Assembly: GCF_001405015.1 (NCBI RefSeq) | Contig: NZ_CYZX01000027.1 | Span: 1-47,418 of the forward strand | DNA: 47,418 nt | DNA from: Clostridium disporicum | GTDB lineage: Bacteria > Bacillota > Clostridia > Clostridiales > Clostridiaceae | Direction of reading: 5' to 3' | Part shown: one piece after another, positions 35,021 through 45,007 of the stretch | How positions within the stretch are numbered: the stretch's first letter is position 1 | How the letters are laid out: every line of letters starts with the position of its first letter | Notes under the pieces: generated by a model | What the model saw: the letters and a program-made list of their open reading frames with translations, nothing else | What the model was told of the DNA's origin: nothing | Databases searched by the model: none | Made by a program: the position numbers and the translations under genes

Positions 35021-35719
35021 ATGGAATTTAGAGTTTATGAGATTTCGGTTAAGAATTATCTGTTAAAAAATATAGATAAAAATAATATGTTTCAAGCTAT
35101 ATCAGAAGTTATAGATTCAACTCTAAGCAGAAATGAAGAGTTTTTAGAGTTTCATAATAAAAATTGTTACAAAAATTATTGTAATAATGGATTTTATCCA
35201 TTAGAAACTGATGGAATTTATAAAGAAGACAATATATATACATTTCAAATAAGAACTATAGATGAAGATTTAGCAAAATATCTTATTAAAAATTTAGCTA
35301 ATACTTCAACTAAATTTATTAAAGTGTTAAAGACTGATATTAAAATCATAAGTAGAAAGCATATAGATAAGGTATTTTCAATTACTCCGATAGTTATTAA
35401 AGATAGTACTGGCTATTGGAAAGGAAATATTAGCTTAGATGAATTTGAAAATAGGATTAAGACTAACTTGATAAAAAAATATAATAGCTTTACTGGTGAT
35501 AAGATAGATGAAGATTTTGAGTTTTACACAAGATTTGAGTTTAAAAATAATAAGCCAATAGCAGTTAACTATAAAAATATTAAGTTACTAGGCGATAAGA
35601 TTCAACTGAATATTGCAGATGATGAAATATCTCAAACTATAGCCTATATAGCTTTGGGAACAGGTTTAGGTGAGAATAATTCTAGGGGAGCTGGATTTAT
35701 AGGATTTAGGTGGTTATAG
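35021..35719 (+). CDS. cas6: CRISPR endoribonuclease Cas6 (type I-B)
   Basis: The 232-residue RAMP-fold RNase cuts pre-crRNA within the repeat. The clearest signature is the C-terminal glycine-rich loop GTGLGENNSRGAGFIGFRW (about residues 214-232). A His before KVFSITPIVIK in the middle is part of the Cas6b pattern. GAAGGAGGTG precedes the ATG. It is the first gene of the interference operon; cas8b starts 12 bases later. Confidence 0.88.
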   Translation: MEFRVYEISVKNYLLKNIDKNNMFQAISEVIDSTLSRNEEFLEFHNKNCYKNYCNNGFYPLETDGIYKEDNIYTFQIRTIDEDLAKYLIKNLANTSTKFIKVLKTDIKIISRKHIDKVFSITPIVIKDSTGYWKGNISLDEFENRIKTNLIKKYNSFTGDKIDEDFEFYTRFEFKNNKPIAVNYKNIKLLGDKIQLNIADDEISQTIAYIALGTGLGENNSRGAGFIGFRWL

Positions 35720-35731
35720 GGAGGTGAAATA

Positions 35732-37528
35732 TTGTTAAAGGAAAGTTTAGAAGTTTTTAAAGAGCAACTAGATAAACATGGAGATAAACTCATATTAGAT
35801 AATTATACTCCTGCAGATGGAACTTATCTGATAATAGGAACTGATAAAGATGAATTTTATATTAAAGATGAACCTATAAAAGTTAAATTTGATAAAAAAA
35901 ATAGAAAACTTAATTTGTCAGAAGTTAAGTTAAAGGATATAAGAATATATGATTACAACAGTACTCTAATTACAATGAATAAGCCAATTGACGGTAAAAA
36001 GATAATACACAGTAATAATTATTTATCATTTTTTATAAAGAAAGATAAGTTTCCTACAGCAAATGATAAAGATAAAAAGCTTACTAATGAAATAATAGAT
36101 GGATATTATGAGATATTAGCTAATCCATATCTAAAATATAAGTCAGGAAAACCTAAAGAGATATATAAAGAAGTCGAAGAAGAAATTGGTGAAGTAAATA
36201 TTGAGTTACTTAATAAGATAAAGGAATGGATAAAAGAAAATATTTTTGACTTAGGAAGTGAATATCCAGGTAAAGATTATTTAAAAATATTTTTTGAATA
36301 TCCAATAGAAGATTATCAAAGAGAAAATAAAAGATATATAATTCCTAATATCTATAATAAAAATGATTATAATGAGAAAATTGATAACGTTTTATATGGA
36401 TTACCTAATGATAATATGGGATTAAATTCAAAAAAACCTTATTTAGAAAATAAGACTAGAAAGGTAAAAGTTCCTTACCTCATTGATAGTAATGAAGTTT
36501 TATTACAAAAAAAGTTTTTTGATTATCTAATGAATTTCACGGCAGAAGGAAAACTTAATGTGTACATTGATGATGAAGAAATTGATCCTAAGAAGAATGG
36601 AGAGCTTCCAGACCAAGGATTTACTGGTAGTTTCTTTAGAATAAAAAAAGGAATGGAATTAGAAATTCAAAACTATGATAAGATAGTTGGATATTCTGAT
36701 GTTTTAAATAAAGAATTAGTATTTGAAAACGTATTAGGGGTAAAGGAGTCAGCAGATGATGGTTTTGAATATGGATCATTTAGAAAGAAAGTAGATATTC
36801 AAAAAATACTTGATAATATATTCTTTTCAAAATTCTTAATAAACAATTATTTTACTGATGCTGGAGATATATCAATAAAAGATAATAATCAAAAGAAAAA
36901 TTTATTGATATCAAGAGAAGCTATTTTTAATTGGTTATATAAGGATGGATTAAAGGAAAATAAAAAATCAAATGAAATAGGATATTTATTAGGTAAGGTA
37001 TCTGTAAGTTTAGTAAAAGGGTCAATAGAAAATGGCTATATACAAAAAGCGAGCAAACAGTTTAATTTAAGATGTGCATTTAAAGGATATTTTGAGGGAG
37101 GAAAGAGTATGGCAGATATAATCAAGGATGTGAAAGATAATTTAAGAAATAAGGTAAATGCTGAAAAAGTTACTGAAAGCATTTCTGAAGATAATGAATA
37201 CTATTTTGCAATAGGTCAATTAGTAAGTTATTTTATATCAAAGAGTAAAGGTCTTAAGAGACCATACCATTTAGTAAGGCCATTTATTAATACAAATAAT
37301 AATGAAGTAATAAAAAATAACTTAAGCAAGTTATATAAAAAGTATAGCTATGATCCTAAATTATATTCACCAAGGTTTAGAAATTTATATGCTATGGTTT
37401 TATCTTATACACCTGAAAATAAGGTAAATCAAGATATGATTATGGCAGGATTTCTGCACAGTAGTTTAATTTATGAAAGTAATGAAGATGAGATAATTGA
37501 GAATATGGAGGTTCAAGGTAATGAATAA
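35732..37528 (+). CDS. cas8b: Cascade large subunit Cas8b (Csh1-like)
   Basis: The 598-residue protein occupies the large-subunit position between cas6 and cas7. Family-typical parts are FEYPIEDYQRENKRYIIPNIY, the later KKVDIQKILDNIFFSKFLINNYF and the C-terminal YYFAIGQLVSYFISKSKG followed by PFINTNN. Cas8b recognises the PAM and, in many I-B systems, its C-terminus serves as small subunit. No separate cas11 gene is seen. The start is TTG at 35732 with GGGAGGTG upstream. Confidence 0.85.
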   Translation: MLKESLEVFKEQLDKHGDKLILDNYTPADGTYLIIGTDKDEFYIKDEPIKVKFDKKNRKLNLSEVKLKDIRIYDYNSTLITMNKPIDGKKIIHSNNYLSFFIKKDKFPTANDKDKKLTNEIIDGYYEILANPYLKYKSGKPKEIYKEVEEEIGEVNIELLNKIKEWIKENIFDLGSEYPGKDYLKIFFEYPIEDYQRENKRYIIPNIYNKNDYNEKIDNVLYGLPNDNMGLNSKKPYLENKTRKVKVPYLIDSNEVLLQKKFFDYLMNFTAEGKLNVYIDDEEIDPKKNGELPDQGFTGSFFRIKKGMELEIQNYDKIVGYSDVLNKELVFENVLGVKESADDGFEYGSFRKKVDIQKILDNIFFSKFLINNYFTDAGDISIKDNNQKKNLLISREAIFNWLYKDGLKENKKSNEIGYLLGKVSVSLVKGSIENGYIQKASKQFNLRCAFKGYFEGGKSMADIIKDVKDNLRNKVNAEKVTESISEDNEYYFAIGQLVSYFISKSKGLKRPYHLVRPFINTNNNEVIKNNLSKLYKKYSYDPKLYSPRFRNLYAMVLSYTPENKVNQDMIMAGFLHSSLIYESNEDEIIENMEVQGNE

Positions 37529-38498
37529 GAGAGTATATGGAGTAATTGGAATATCATCAAAGATGGCTAACTGGAATGCTGATTTTACAGGATATCCAAA
37601 AACAACATCTAATGGAGAGGTTTTTGGAAGTGATAAAGCTTTAAAATATCCTATGAAAAAGATGTGGGATGAGAATGGAGAAAAAGTTCTTTATATAAAA
37701 TCTATGAAATTAAGCCAAAAGGAAGATAAGAAAAAAGGCACGGTAGAATCAATATTAGTACCAAGAACTTTAAAAGAAAGATATGAACAAATATTTTCGG
37801 TAGAAGATTTAAAGAAGACAAAAGATACAGCAGAAGTATTAAAAAATTTATTTAACTCTATAGATGTAAAAAACTTTGGTGCAACATTTGCTGAAGAAGG
37901 AAATAATATATCAATTACAGGGGCTGTACAAATAGGGCAAGGATTAAATAAGTATGAAGATACAGCAGCAGATGAGCAGCAAATATTATCGCCATTTAGA
38001 GATGGAAAAGACTTAGAGAAGAAGCAAAAGAAAGACGAAGATGCAGAAGAAGCGAAAAATTCAACTCTTGGAACAAAGATTGTAAGTACAGAAGCTCATT
38101 ATTTCTATCCATTTTCAATAAATCCATTAGCATATAAAGAATATAAGGAGCTAGGAGTAACTGAAGGTTATACTGAAGATGATTATAAGAAGTTTAAGAA
38201 TGCTGCTTTGGTATCAGCTACATCATATGCAACTAATGCCAAGATAGGCTGTGAAAATGAATTTGCATTATTCGTAGAAACAGAACAAGACTTATATTTA
38301 CCTAACCTTTCTCAATATATTAATTTTGAAAAAGGTGTAGATAAGGATGTTATAGAAATTAAATGTGGAGAGCTTTTAGGTAAGTTAGGTAATAAAATTA
38401 AAAGTATTGAAGTTTATTATAATCCATATACAACAGAAATTGAATCAGATATTGAAGGAGCTAAGCTTTTAGATATATTTACACAAACAGAGGTATAA
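37521..38498 (+). CDS. cas7: Cascade backbone Cas7 (Csh2-like)
   Basis: The 325-residue RAMP protein forms the crRNA-binding filament. It starts MNKRVYGVIGISSKMANWNA with FTGYPKTTSNGEVFGSDKALKYPMK, and later has SITGAVQIGQGLN and TEAHYFYPFSINP, typical of Csh2/Cas7b. The ATG at 37521 overlaps the cas8b stop (ATGAATAA) and has GGAGG nine bases upstream, so it is preferred over a TTG at 37497. Confidence 0.88.
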   Translation: MNKRVYGVIGISSKMANWNADFTGYPKTTSNGEVFGSDKALKYPMKKMWDENGEKVLYIKSMKLSQKEDKKKGTVESILVPRTLKERYEQIFSVEDLKKTKDTAEVLKNLFNSIDVKNFGATFAEEGNNISITGAVQIGQGLNKYEDTAADEQQILSPFRDGKDLEKKQKKDEDAEEAKNSTLGTKIVSTEAHYFYPFSINPLAYKEYKELGVTEGYTEDDYKKFKNAALVSATSYATNAKIGCENEFALFVETEQDLYLPNLSQYINFEKGVDKDVIEIKCGELLGKLGNKIKSIEVYYNPYTTEIESDIEGAKLLDIFTQTEV

Positions 38499-38501
38499 GA
38501 T

Positions 38502-39242
38502 ATGAAGGTTCTAAAATTTAGATTATATGGAGATAATGCTTTCTTTAAAAAGCCAGATGTAAATACTTATTTATATTTTACTTATTCAAATATTCATAAA
38601 GTGGCTTTGCTTGGAATATTAGGAGCGATAGTAGGATATAAAGGCTATAACCAAATGAGTAAAACTGATAAATATCCTGAATTTTATGAAAAGCTAAAAG
38701 ATATAAAAGTTGCCATAGAACCTGAAGAAGGCTCAAGAGGAGATTTCTATAAGAAGGTTCAGGTATTTAATAATTCAATTGGATATTATAATAAAGATAA
38801 GGATGAAAGGCCTTGTAATTTAATAGTAAAAGAGCAGTGGCTTGAAAAACCCTCTTGGAATATATATGTCTTGGTAGACTCAAAAGATACTGAAAAAATT
38901 TGCGATTATATAACAAATTATAAAAGTATATTTATACCGTACTTAGGCAAAAACGACCATATAGCTAATATAGATGAAATAGAGATATATGAATCAGAAA
39001 AAGCTGCTGATGAAATAGAAAGTATAGATTCTTTATGTCCTAAATCTTATGTGAATTTTGGTGATAGTGTAGCTGATATGAATTATATGCCATATAAGTA
39101 CAAAGAAAATTTACCTATAAGACTTAATGAAAAAACTAATATGTATGAATATGAAACATTTATATATACCAATATGGAAATTGACGATATAAATACAGAT
39201 GAAATTTATACTGTAGGTAATAAAAATATAGCATTTTTCTAA
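38502..39242 (+). CDS. cas5: Cascade subunit Cas5 (type I-B)
   Basis: The 246-residue protein begins MKVLKFRLYGDNAFFKKPDVN and YSNIHKVALLGILGAIVGYKGY, matching Cas5b/Cas5h, which caps the 5' handle of the crRNA. It starts three bases after the cas7 stop. An AAGGAGGG-GTTAA-CCCTCCTT hairpin (39241-39260) follows directly and may tune cas3 expression. Confidence 0.87.
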   Translation: MKVLKFRLYGDNAFFKKPDVNTYLYFTYSNIHKVALLGILGAIVGYKGYNQMSKTDKYPEFYEKLKDIKVAIEPEEGSRGDFYKKVQVFNNSIGYYNKDKDERPCNLIVKEQWLEKPSWNIYVLVDSKDTEKICDYITNYKSIFIPYLGKNDHIANIDEIEIYESEKAADEIESIDSLCPKSYVNFGDSVADMNYMPYKYKENLPIRLNEKTNMYEYETFIYTNMEIDDINTDEIYTVGNKNIAFF

Positions 39243-39280
39243 GGAGGGGTTAACCCTCCTTACATTATATGAGGTGATAT

Positions 39281-41866
39281 ATGGAATATTTAGATAAGAG
39301 AGAAATTATAGATTTCAGCGAAATAGTAAATAGTAAATATAACTTTTATGCTCATAAAAAATCAGTAGGAAATAAATATGAGTATGAAAAATTAATAAAT
39401 CATATAGATTTATCTAATAAATATTTCTTTAAGATTTATGATGCAAAAAATTTAGATAGTATACTAAAAAATTTTGAAGAAAAATTTTTAAGAACTGTAA
39501 GTATAGAAGGAAAAGAATTATTTAGAAAATTATTGGTGAATATAGTTAACTTTCATGATGTAGGTAAAATAAACCCCATATTCCAAAAAGATAAAATGGA
39601 TAACGAACTTTTTGAAACAGATAATTTTAAGAACATAAAAAGTAAACATTCAATAATTTCATCAGTAATTTATATTGATTATTTTTTAGATGAAGTAGAA
39701 AGTTTACAAGGCAAAAGCAAAAAAATGCTAAGGACACTTTTATACTTGAACGCTTATTTAATATCAAAACATCATGGTGATTTAAGTCAATTTGAAAAAT
39801 TTATAGCTAGCTTTAATAAAGATGGAGAAGATTATGGTGATGCTAATAAAGCTATATCAGTATTAAACGAATCTTACAAAGATGTATTGTGTAAGGAGTT
39901 TTCTTTAAATAGTACTAAAGCATGGAATATAGGAGACGCTGCATTAAAATATTTAAAAAAACTAGATAAAGAAGATTCAATATATCTATATACTTATGGA
40001 CGATTAGTATTTTCCATACTTTTAGCCTGTGACTTTTACTCAACATCTGAATTTATGAGTGGAGTAATTGTATATGATTTTGGAGAAATATCAGCCATAA
40101 ATGAGTTTTATGATGTTTATAAAGATACAAAAATTTATAAGAGCATAAGAAGATATGAACAAGATAGTTATGGTAAAAGAGAAGACTTTTCAGATGAAAA
40201 AAATATAAACGTATTAAGGACAGAGATGTTTTTAGATGCAGAAAAAATTTTAAATGAAAATAAAGATGGAGAAATATTTTATCTAGAAGCCCCAACCGGT
40301 GGAGGGAAGAGTAATATTTCTACTAATTTAAGCTTTAAGTTAATAGAAAATAATAATAGCTTAAAAAAGATATATTATGTTTCACCATTTAATACTTTGG
40401 TAGAGCAAAATCAAGCTAATTTAAGTAAAATTTTTGGAGATAAAAAAGAAGTTTTAAATAAGATAGCTGTTATCAATTCTGTTACAGCTATAAAGATGGA
40501 AGAATTAAAGGAGGATAATATCTTAGATGAAGAAGAATTTAAAAAATATGATGAAGCATTATTAAATAGGCAGTTTTTAAATTATCCATTTATTTTAATA
40601 ACTCATGTTGGGATATTTAATACAATGTTTAATAATGATAAAAAATCGATATTTTCATTTCATCAACTTGCCAATAGTGTAATTGTATTAGATGAAATTC
40701 AAAGCTATAAGCTAGAAATATGGACAGAGATAATATCATTTTTAAAAGTATTTTCAAAGTTATTAAATATAAAAGTAATTATAATGTCAGCAACATTACC
40801 TAATTTAGATTTATTAACTGAAATAAAAGGTCAAACAGTAAATTTAATAGAAAATAGAGAAAAATATTTTACTAATCCACTTTTTAAAAATAGGGTAGAG
40901 GTGAATTATAATCTTATAGATAAGGAGAGAGAAGAACTTTTAGAGCATGTAACGATTCAGAGTAAAAGTAAAAAGAAAATCTTAATGGAATTTATAAAGA
41001 AAAAAACTGCATATGAATTTTATAAAGAATTACTAGATAGAAATTTAGAAGCTAAGGTGCTTTTACTTACAGGTGATGATAACTCAATAGATAGAGCAAA
41101 AATATTAAAAGAAGTAAAAGATAAGGATTTAAATCATAATGGAGTAATACTAGTTGCAACTCAAGTTATTGAAGCTGGAGTAGATATTGATATGGATATA
41201 GGGTATAAGGATATTTCTAAATTAGATGGTGATGAACAATTTATGGGTAGAATAAATCGTTCATGTCTAGATAAAGGAATAGTATATTTCTTTAATTTAG
41301 ATGAGGCAGAAAGTATTTATAGAGGGGATTTTAGAGCAGAGAAAAAATATTCGCTTATAAATGAGTGGGTTAAAGAGATATTAATATCGAAAAATTTTAA
41401 TAAGTATTATGAGAAGATACTTATAGGATTAAAAGAAAACTATAATGATTCAACAAGAGAAAATCTAAATACTGAAAGATTTTTTAAAGAAGATGTAGGT
41501 GGTCTAAAGTTTTCACAGGTAGCAGAAAAAATGAAATTAATTGATGATACTATGGAAAGACAGTCAGTTTATCTTGCAAGAGAAATTCCATTAGAAAATG
41601 GAGAGGTTTTAGATGGTAAAGATATATGGAATCAGTATATAGAGTTATTAAGAGATAATAAAATGAAATATTCAGAAAAAGAAGTGAAACTATCAGATGT
41701 TAGGGCTAAGATGAATAACTTTATATATGAGGTACAAAAAAATAACAATATAATGCCAAATGAGATTGTTGGAGATCTTTATTATCTTGAAGATGGTGAA
41801 AGTTACTTCAAAGATGGCAAGGTAGATAAAGAAAAATTAATAACTGGAATAGGGGATTTTATATAG
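39281..41866 (+). CDS. cas3: CRISPR nuclease-helicase Cas3
   Basis: The 861-residue protein has the HD nuclease (H25; His92-Asp93 in NFHDVGK; SKHHGD near 165) fused to an SF2 helicase. Walker A is APTGGGKS near 336, motif II is DEIQ, then MSATLP, ATQVIEAGVDID and motif VI QFMGRINR. It is recruited by Cascade to nick and unwind target DNA. GAGGTGATAT precedes the start. CRISPR leader 1 begins four bases after its stop. Confidence 0.93.
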   Translation: MEYLDKREIIDFSEIVNSKYNFYAHKKSVGNKYEYEKLINHIDLSNKYFFKIYDAKNLDSILKNFEEKFLRTVSIEGKELFRKLLVNIVNFHDVGKINPIFQKDKMDNELFETDNFKNIKSKHSIISSVIYIDYFLDEVESLQGKSKKMLRTLLYLNAYLISKHHGDLSQFEKFIASFNKDGEDYGDANKAISVLNESYKDVLCKEFSLNSTKAWNIGDAALKYLKKLDKEDSIYLYTYGRLVFSILLACDFYSTSEFMSGVIVYDFGEISAINEFYDVYKDTKIYKSIRRYEQDSYGKREDFSDEKNINVLRTEMFLDAEKILNENKDGEIFYLEAPTGGGKSNISTNLSFKLIENNNSLKKIYYVSPFNTLVEQNQANLSKIFGDKKEVLNKIAVINSVTAIKMEELKEDNILDEEEFKKYDEALLNRQFLNYPFILITHVGIFNTMFNNDKKSIFSFHQLANSVIVLDEIQSYKLEIWTEIISFLKVFSKLLNIKVIIMSATLPNLDLLTEIKGQTVNLIENREKYFTNPLFKNRVEVNYNLIDKEREELLEHVTIQSKSKKKILMEFIKKKTAYEFYKELLDRNLEAKVLLLTGDDNSIDRAKILKEVKDKDLNHNGVILVATQVIEAGVDIDMDIGYKDISKLDGDEQFMGRINRSCLDKGIVYFFNLDEAESIYRGDFRAEKKYSLINEWVKEILISKNFNKYYEKILIGLKENYNDSTRENLNTERFFKEDVGGLKFSQVAEKMKLIDDTMERQSVYLAREIPLENGEVLDGKDIWNQYIELLRDNKMKYSEKEVKLSDVRAKMNNFIYEVQKNNNIMPNEIVGDLYYLEDGESYFKDGKVDKEKLITGIGDFI

Positions 41867-42043
41867 ATATTTACCAAGTGAAATTATATAGTTATGAGGG
41901 TAGATATTAGGATTTGTATAGAGTTTAGAATAAAAAAACTTAAGTTTTTAAATATTGATTGCTGCTTGGTAAAAAATTAAAGATGCTAGATATAGCAATA
42001 AGCTAAGTTGATTAAAATATATAGAAACTTTGAATTTTCTATG
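41867..42043 (+). promoter_or_regulatory. CRISPR leader 1
   Basis: An AT-rich 177-bp leader lies between cas3 and the first repeat. TTACCAAGTG (41871-41880) lies 173 bases and TTGGTAAAAA (41966-41975) 78 bases before the first repeat, the same distances as in leader 2. The two motif cores are inverse complements (TTACCAA/TTGGTAA). Confidence 0.75.
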
Positions 42044-42925
42044 GATTAACAATAACAAGAGTTGTATTTAAATTACTCGTTGGATTAACGTAAATAATTT
42101 TACAGTTGGATTAACAATAACAAGAGTTGTATTTAAATGTATTAACATAGTCGCACCATAAAAGCATTTTATCGATTAACAATAACAAGAGTTGTATTTA
42201 AATGATATTTATAACCAGCCTATGTTCTTTGAATTTATGATTAACAATAACAAGAGTTGTATTTAAATTTTCATAAATGTATATAGGCTGTTAGCGTACT
42301 CATTAGGATTAACAATAACAAGAGTTGTATTTAAATGGATGTTAGTAGTTCACAATTTATTAAATGGGGAAGATTAACAATAACAAGAGTTGCATTTAAA
42401 TTTTCCTATTTGAATAATATTCAGTACAGGTTCAACAGATTAACAATAACAAGAGTTGTATTTAAATAAGAGAAAGAAGTATAACACTAGAAAAGTATTT
42501 TGGATTAACAATAACAAGAGTTGTATTTAAATAAATAAAAAGAATGCTACTGTAATTAACACTCAGGGATTAACAATAACAAGAGTTGTATTTAAATGTT
42601 AATAATGAAACAGTTGATTTTATAGAAGTAAAGATTAACAATAACAAGAGTTGTATTTAAATAAAATGATTGAGGTAACATTAGGATAAGAGGTGGAGAT
42701 TAACAATAACAAGAGTTGTATTTAAATGTTTTAAACATATTGAATTCGTATTCTTTAGGATCGGATTAACAATAACAAGAGTTGTATTTAAATGTAAATT
42801 GACAATCTGCATGCTCTAAAGTAACAATCGATTAACAATAACAATAGTTGTATTTAAATCCCTTATATATTTATTATATCCCTTTGTCGGTGAGTAATTA
42901 ACAATAACAAGAGTTGTATCTAAAT
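42044..42925 (+). CRISPR. CRISPR array 1: 14 repeats, 13 spacers
   Basis: The 30-base repeat begins GATTAACAATAAC and ends GTTGTATTTAAAT, with spacers of 35-38 bases. Repeats start at 42044, 42109, 42174, 42239, 42307, 42372, 42438, 42503, 42568, 42633, 42698, 42764, 42830 and 42896. Variants are repeat 6 (T to C in GTTGCATTT), repeat 13 (CAATAG for CAAGAG) and repeat 14 (first base A, TATCTAAAT). Degeneracy at the right end and the leader on the left set transcription rightward. The predicted crRNA 5' handle is AUUUAAAU. Confidence 0.97.
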
Positions 42926-43047
42926 AGATATAAATTAAGAATAAATGTATTTAAAGAAAGTATATATGTATATAATAAGAATAAGTTGATAAAAATGTAG
43001 ATAGAGCGTAAAATTAAGTTATAAAAAGTGTTGTGAGGTAACATTAA

Positions 43048-44340
43048 ATGGAACGTAAAATTTTAAAATGGTTAATAAATTGGAAGAATAGTTCTAATAG
43101 AAAGCCTTTAATTTTACAAGGGGCAAGGCAGGTTGGAAAGACGTATTCTGCATTAACCTTTGGAAAAGAGTATTATGATTCAGTAGTATATTTTAACTTT
43201 GAAAATAATAGAGAACTAATAAAAATATTTGAAAGAGATTTAGATCCTGAAAGAATAGTAAGAGAGCTTTCTATTAATGCTGGAAAAAGTATATTTAAAG
43301 AGAAAACTTTAATATTTTTTGATGAAATACAGGCATGTGAAAGAGCATTGACGTCATTAAAATATTTTAATGAAAATGCAAATGAATATCATATAATTGC
43401 TGCTGGAAGTTTACTTGGAGTTGCTGTGAATAGAGAGCAGTATTCATTTCCAGTAGGAAAAGTTGATTTAAAAACTTTATATCCGCTTGATTTTGAAGAG
43501 TTTTTAATGGCTATGAATGAAAAAGATTTAATTAATATTATAAAAGAATGTTTTAATAATGATACAGAATTATCTTTGCATAATAAGGCTATGGATATAT
43601 ATAGAGAGTACTTAGTAATAGGTGGAATGCCTGCTGTAGTTAAGGAGTATATTGAAAAGAAGGATTTTGATTTTGTTCTGGCAACTCAGAAAGGTATAAA
43701 TGATTCATATGTTGCAGATATGGCTAAATATGCAACACCAAATGAAACCACTAGAATAATGGCTACATTTAATAGTATTCCAGCTCAATTAGCTAAGGAA
43801 AATAAAAAATTTCAATACAAGGTTATAAAATCAGGAGCTAGAGCTCATGAGTATGAAACACCTGTAGAATGGTTAAAATCTTCTGGAGTAATATTAAAAT
43901 GTATAAAATGTAATGAAGGAAAATTACCTTTATCAGCATATAGTGACTTTAATTCATTTAAAGTATATATGACTGACACAGGATTACTTTGCTCTAAATT
44001 TGGAATACCGGCCAATGCTGTTTTGTCAGAAGGAGTAGTGTTTAATGATTTTAAAGGTGCATTAACTGAAAATTATGTATGCTTTACGTTGAATGCTAAT
44101 GGATATATACCTTATTATTGGGAATCTAAAGGAAGTGCAGAAGTAGATTTTTTAATTCAAGATAAAGATGGAAACATAATACCTATAGAAGTAAAAGCAG
44201 CAGAACATGTAAGAGCAAAGAGTTTACAACAGTTTATAAAAAAATATCAGCCTAAATATGCAATAAGAGTATCTGCTAAAAACTTTGGCTTTGAAAATGG
44301 AATCAAGTCAGTTCCACTTTATGCAGCATTTTTAATTTAG
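43048..44340 (+). CDS. AAA ATPase with DUF4143 domain
   Basis: The 430-residue protein has Walker A QGARQVGKTYSA (residues 24-35), Walker B IFFDEIQAC and sensor-like HIIAAGSLLG, then a C-terminal DUF4143 region ending in a PD-(D/E)xK-like motif (AEVDFLIQDKDGNIIPIEVKAAE). Family members are common in anaerobes and lack an assigned role. It lies between array 1 and cas4, with an upstream GTGAGGT site and its own strong terminator, so it is transcribed apart from the adaptation genes and is probably cargo. Confidence 0.85.
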   Translation: MERKILKWLINWKNSSNRKPLILQGARQVGKTYSALTFGKEYYDSVVYFNFENNRELIKIFERDLDPERIVRELSINAGKSIFKEKTLIFFDEIQACERALTSLKYFNENANEYHIIAAGSLLGVAVNREQYSFPVGKVDLKTLYPLDFEEFLMAMNEKDLINIIKECFNNDTELSLHNKAMDIYREYLVIGGMPAVVKEYIEKKDFDFVLATQKGINDSYVADMAKYATPNETTRIMATFNSIPAQLAKENKKFQYKVIKSGARAHEYETPVEWLKSSGVILKCIKCNEGKLPLSAYSDFNSFKVYMTDTGLLCSKFGIPANAVLSEGVVFNDFKGALTENYVCFTLNANGYIPYYWESKGSAEVDFLIQDKDGNIIPIEVKAAEHVRAKSLQQFIKKYQPKYAIRVSAKNFGFENGIKSVPLYAAFLI

Positions 44341-44374
44341 ATATTTTATGTTAATAGTATTTGAGAATAAATAT

Positions 44375-44420
44375 AAATTAGAGCCAATAAAATCAATAGT
44401 TTTATTGGCTCTAATTTATT
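44375..44420 (+). terminator. Strong terminator after the ATPase gene
   Basis: AAATTAGAGCCAATAAAA and TTTTATTGGCTCTAATTT form a perfect stem of about 18 pairs around TCAATAG, T-rich on both sides. Confidence 0.88.
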
Positions 44421-44506
44421 TTAATAAGGTGATTATATATGCAATTTCGTGGAAATCATTATAGATAAGAGGCATGTACAAAAAATGATTTAGGAGATTT
44501 GGTGGA

Positions 44507-44998
44507 ATGAAAGTTAATGGTACATTAATAAATTACTATTTTCATTGTAGAAGGCAATGTTATTTACATGGTAATAGATTGAATCTAGAAGATAATAGTG
44601 AAATTGTAAAGATAGGTAAAGCTATGCATGAAGAGAAAGCTACAAGTGAAAATTCTGAGATATCTATAGACAACATAAAAATAGATAAGTTAACTAAAGA
44701 ATATTTAACTGAAGTAAAAAAATCTGATGCTGATGTAGAAGCTGCGAAATGGCAGTTATTATATTATTTAAAGGTATTAAAGGATAAAGGGATTGTAAGA
44801 AGAGGTAAATTAGAATGTATTGAAAAAAATAAAAGCGATAATAAGATATTATATTTTGAATTAACAAATGAAATAGAGAGAGAGTTATTGAATTATATTG
44901 AAGATATAGACAAATTGCTGACAGGTGGTAAAGTTCCAAAAGTATTAAATTCAGCAAAATGTAAGAAATGTGCTTATTATGAATATTGCTATATTTAA
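44507..44998 (+). CDS. cas4: CRISPR adaptation exonuclease Cas4
   Basis: The 163-residue RecB-like nuclease has an N-terminal Cys in HCRRQCYLHGNRL and three C-terminal Cys in CKKCAYYEYC for a 4Fe-4S cluster. GKAMHEEK and QLLYYL are the usual Cas4 motifs. It trims prespacers and selects the PAM with Cas1-Cas2. It is followed by cas1 after nine bases, and TTAAGGAGG overlaps its stop. Confidence 0.92.
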   Translation: MKVNGTLINYYFHCRRQCYLHGNRLNLEDNSEIVKIGKAMHEEKATSENSEISIDNIKIDKLTKEYLTEVKKSDADVEAAKWQLLYYLKVLKDKGIVRRGKLECIEKNKSDNKILYFELTNEIERELLNYIEDIDKLLTGGKVPKVLNSAKCKKCAYYEYCYI

Positions 44999-45007
44999 GG
45001 AGGAGAT

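Noticed and set aside
42081..42108. GATTAAC inside spacer 1 of array 1, suggesting a hidden repeat
   Set aside because: Only the first seven bases and a final GTTG-like end match; the spacer has normal length (35), so chance similarity is likelier.
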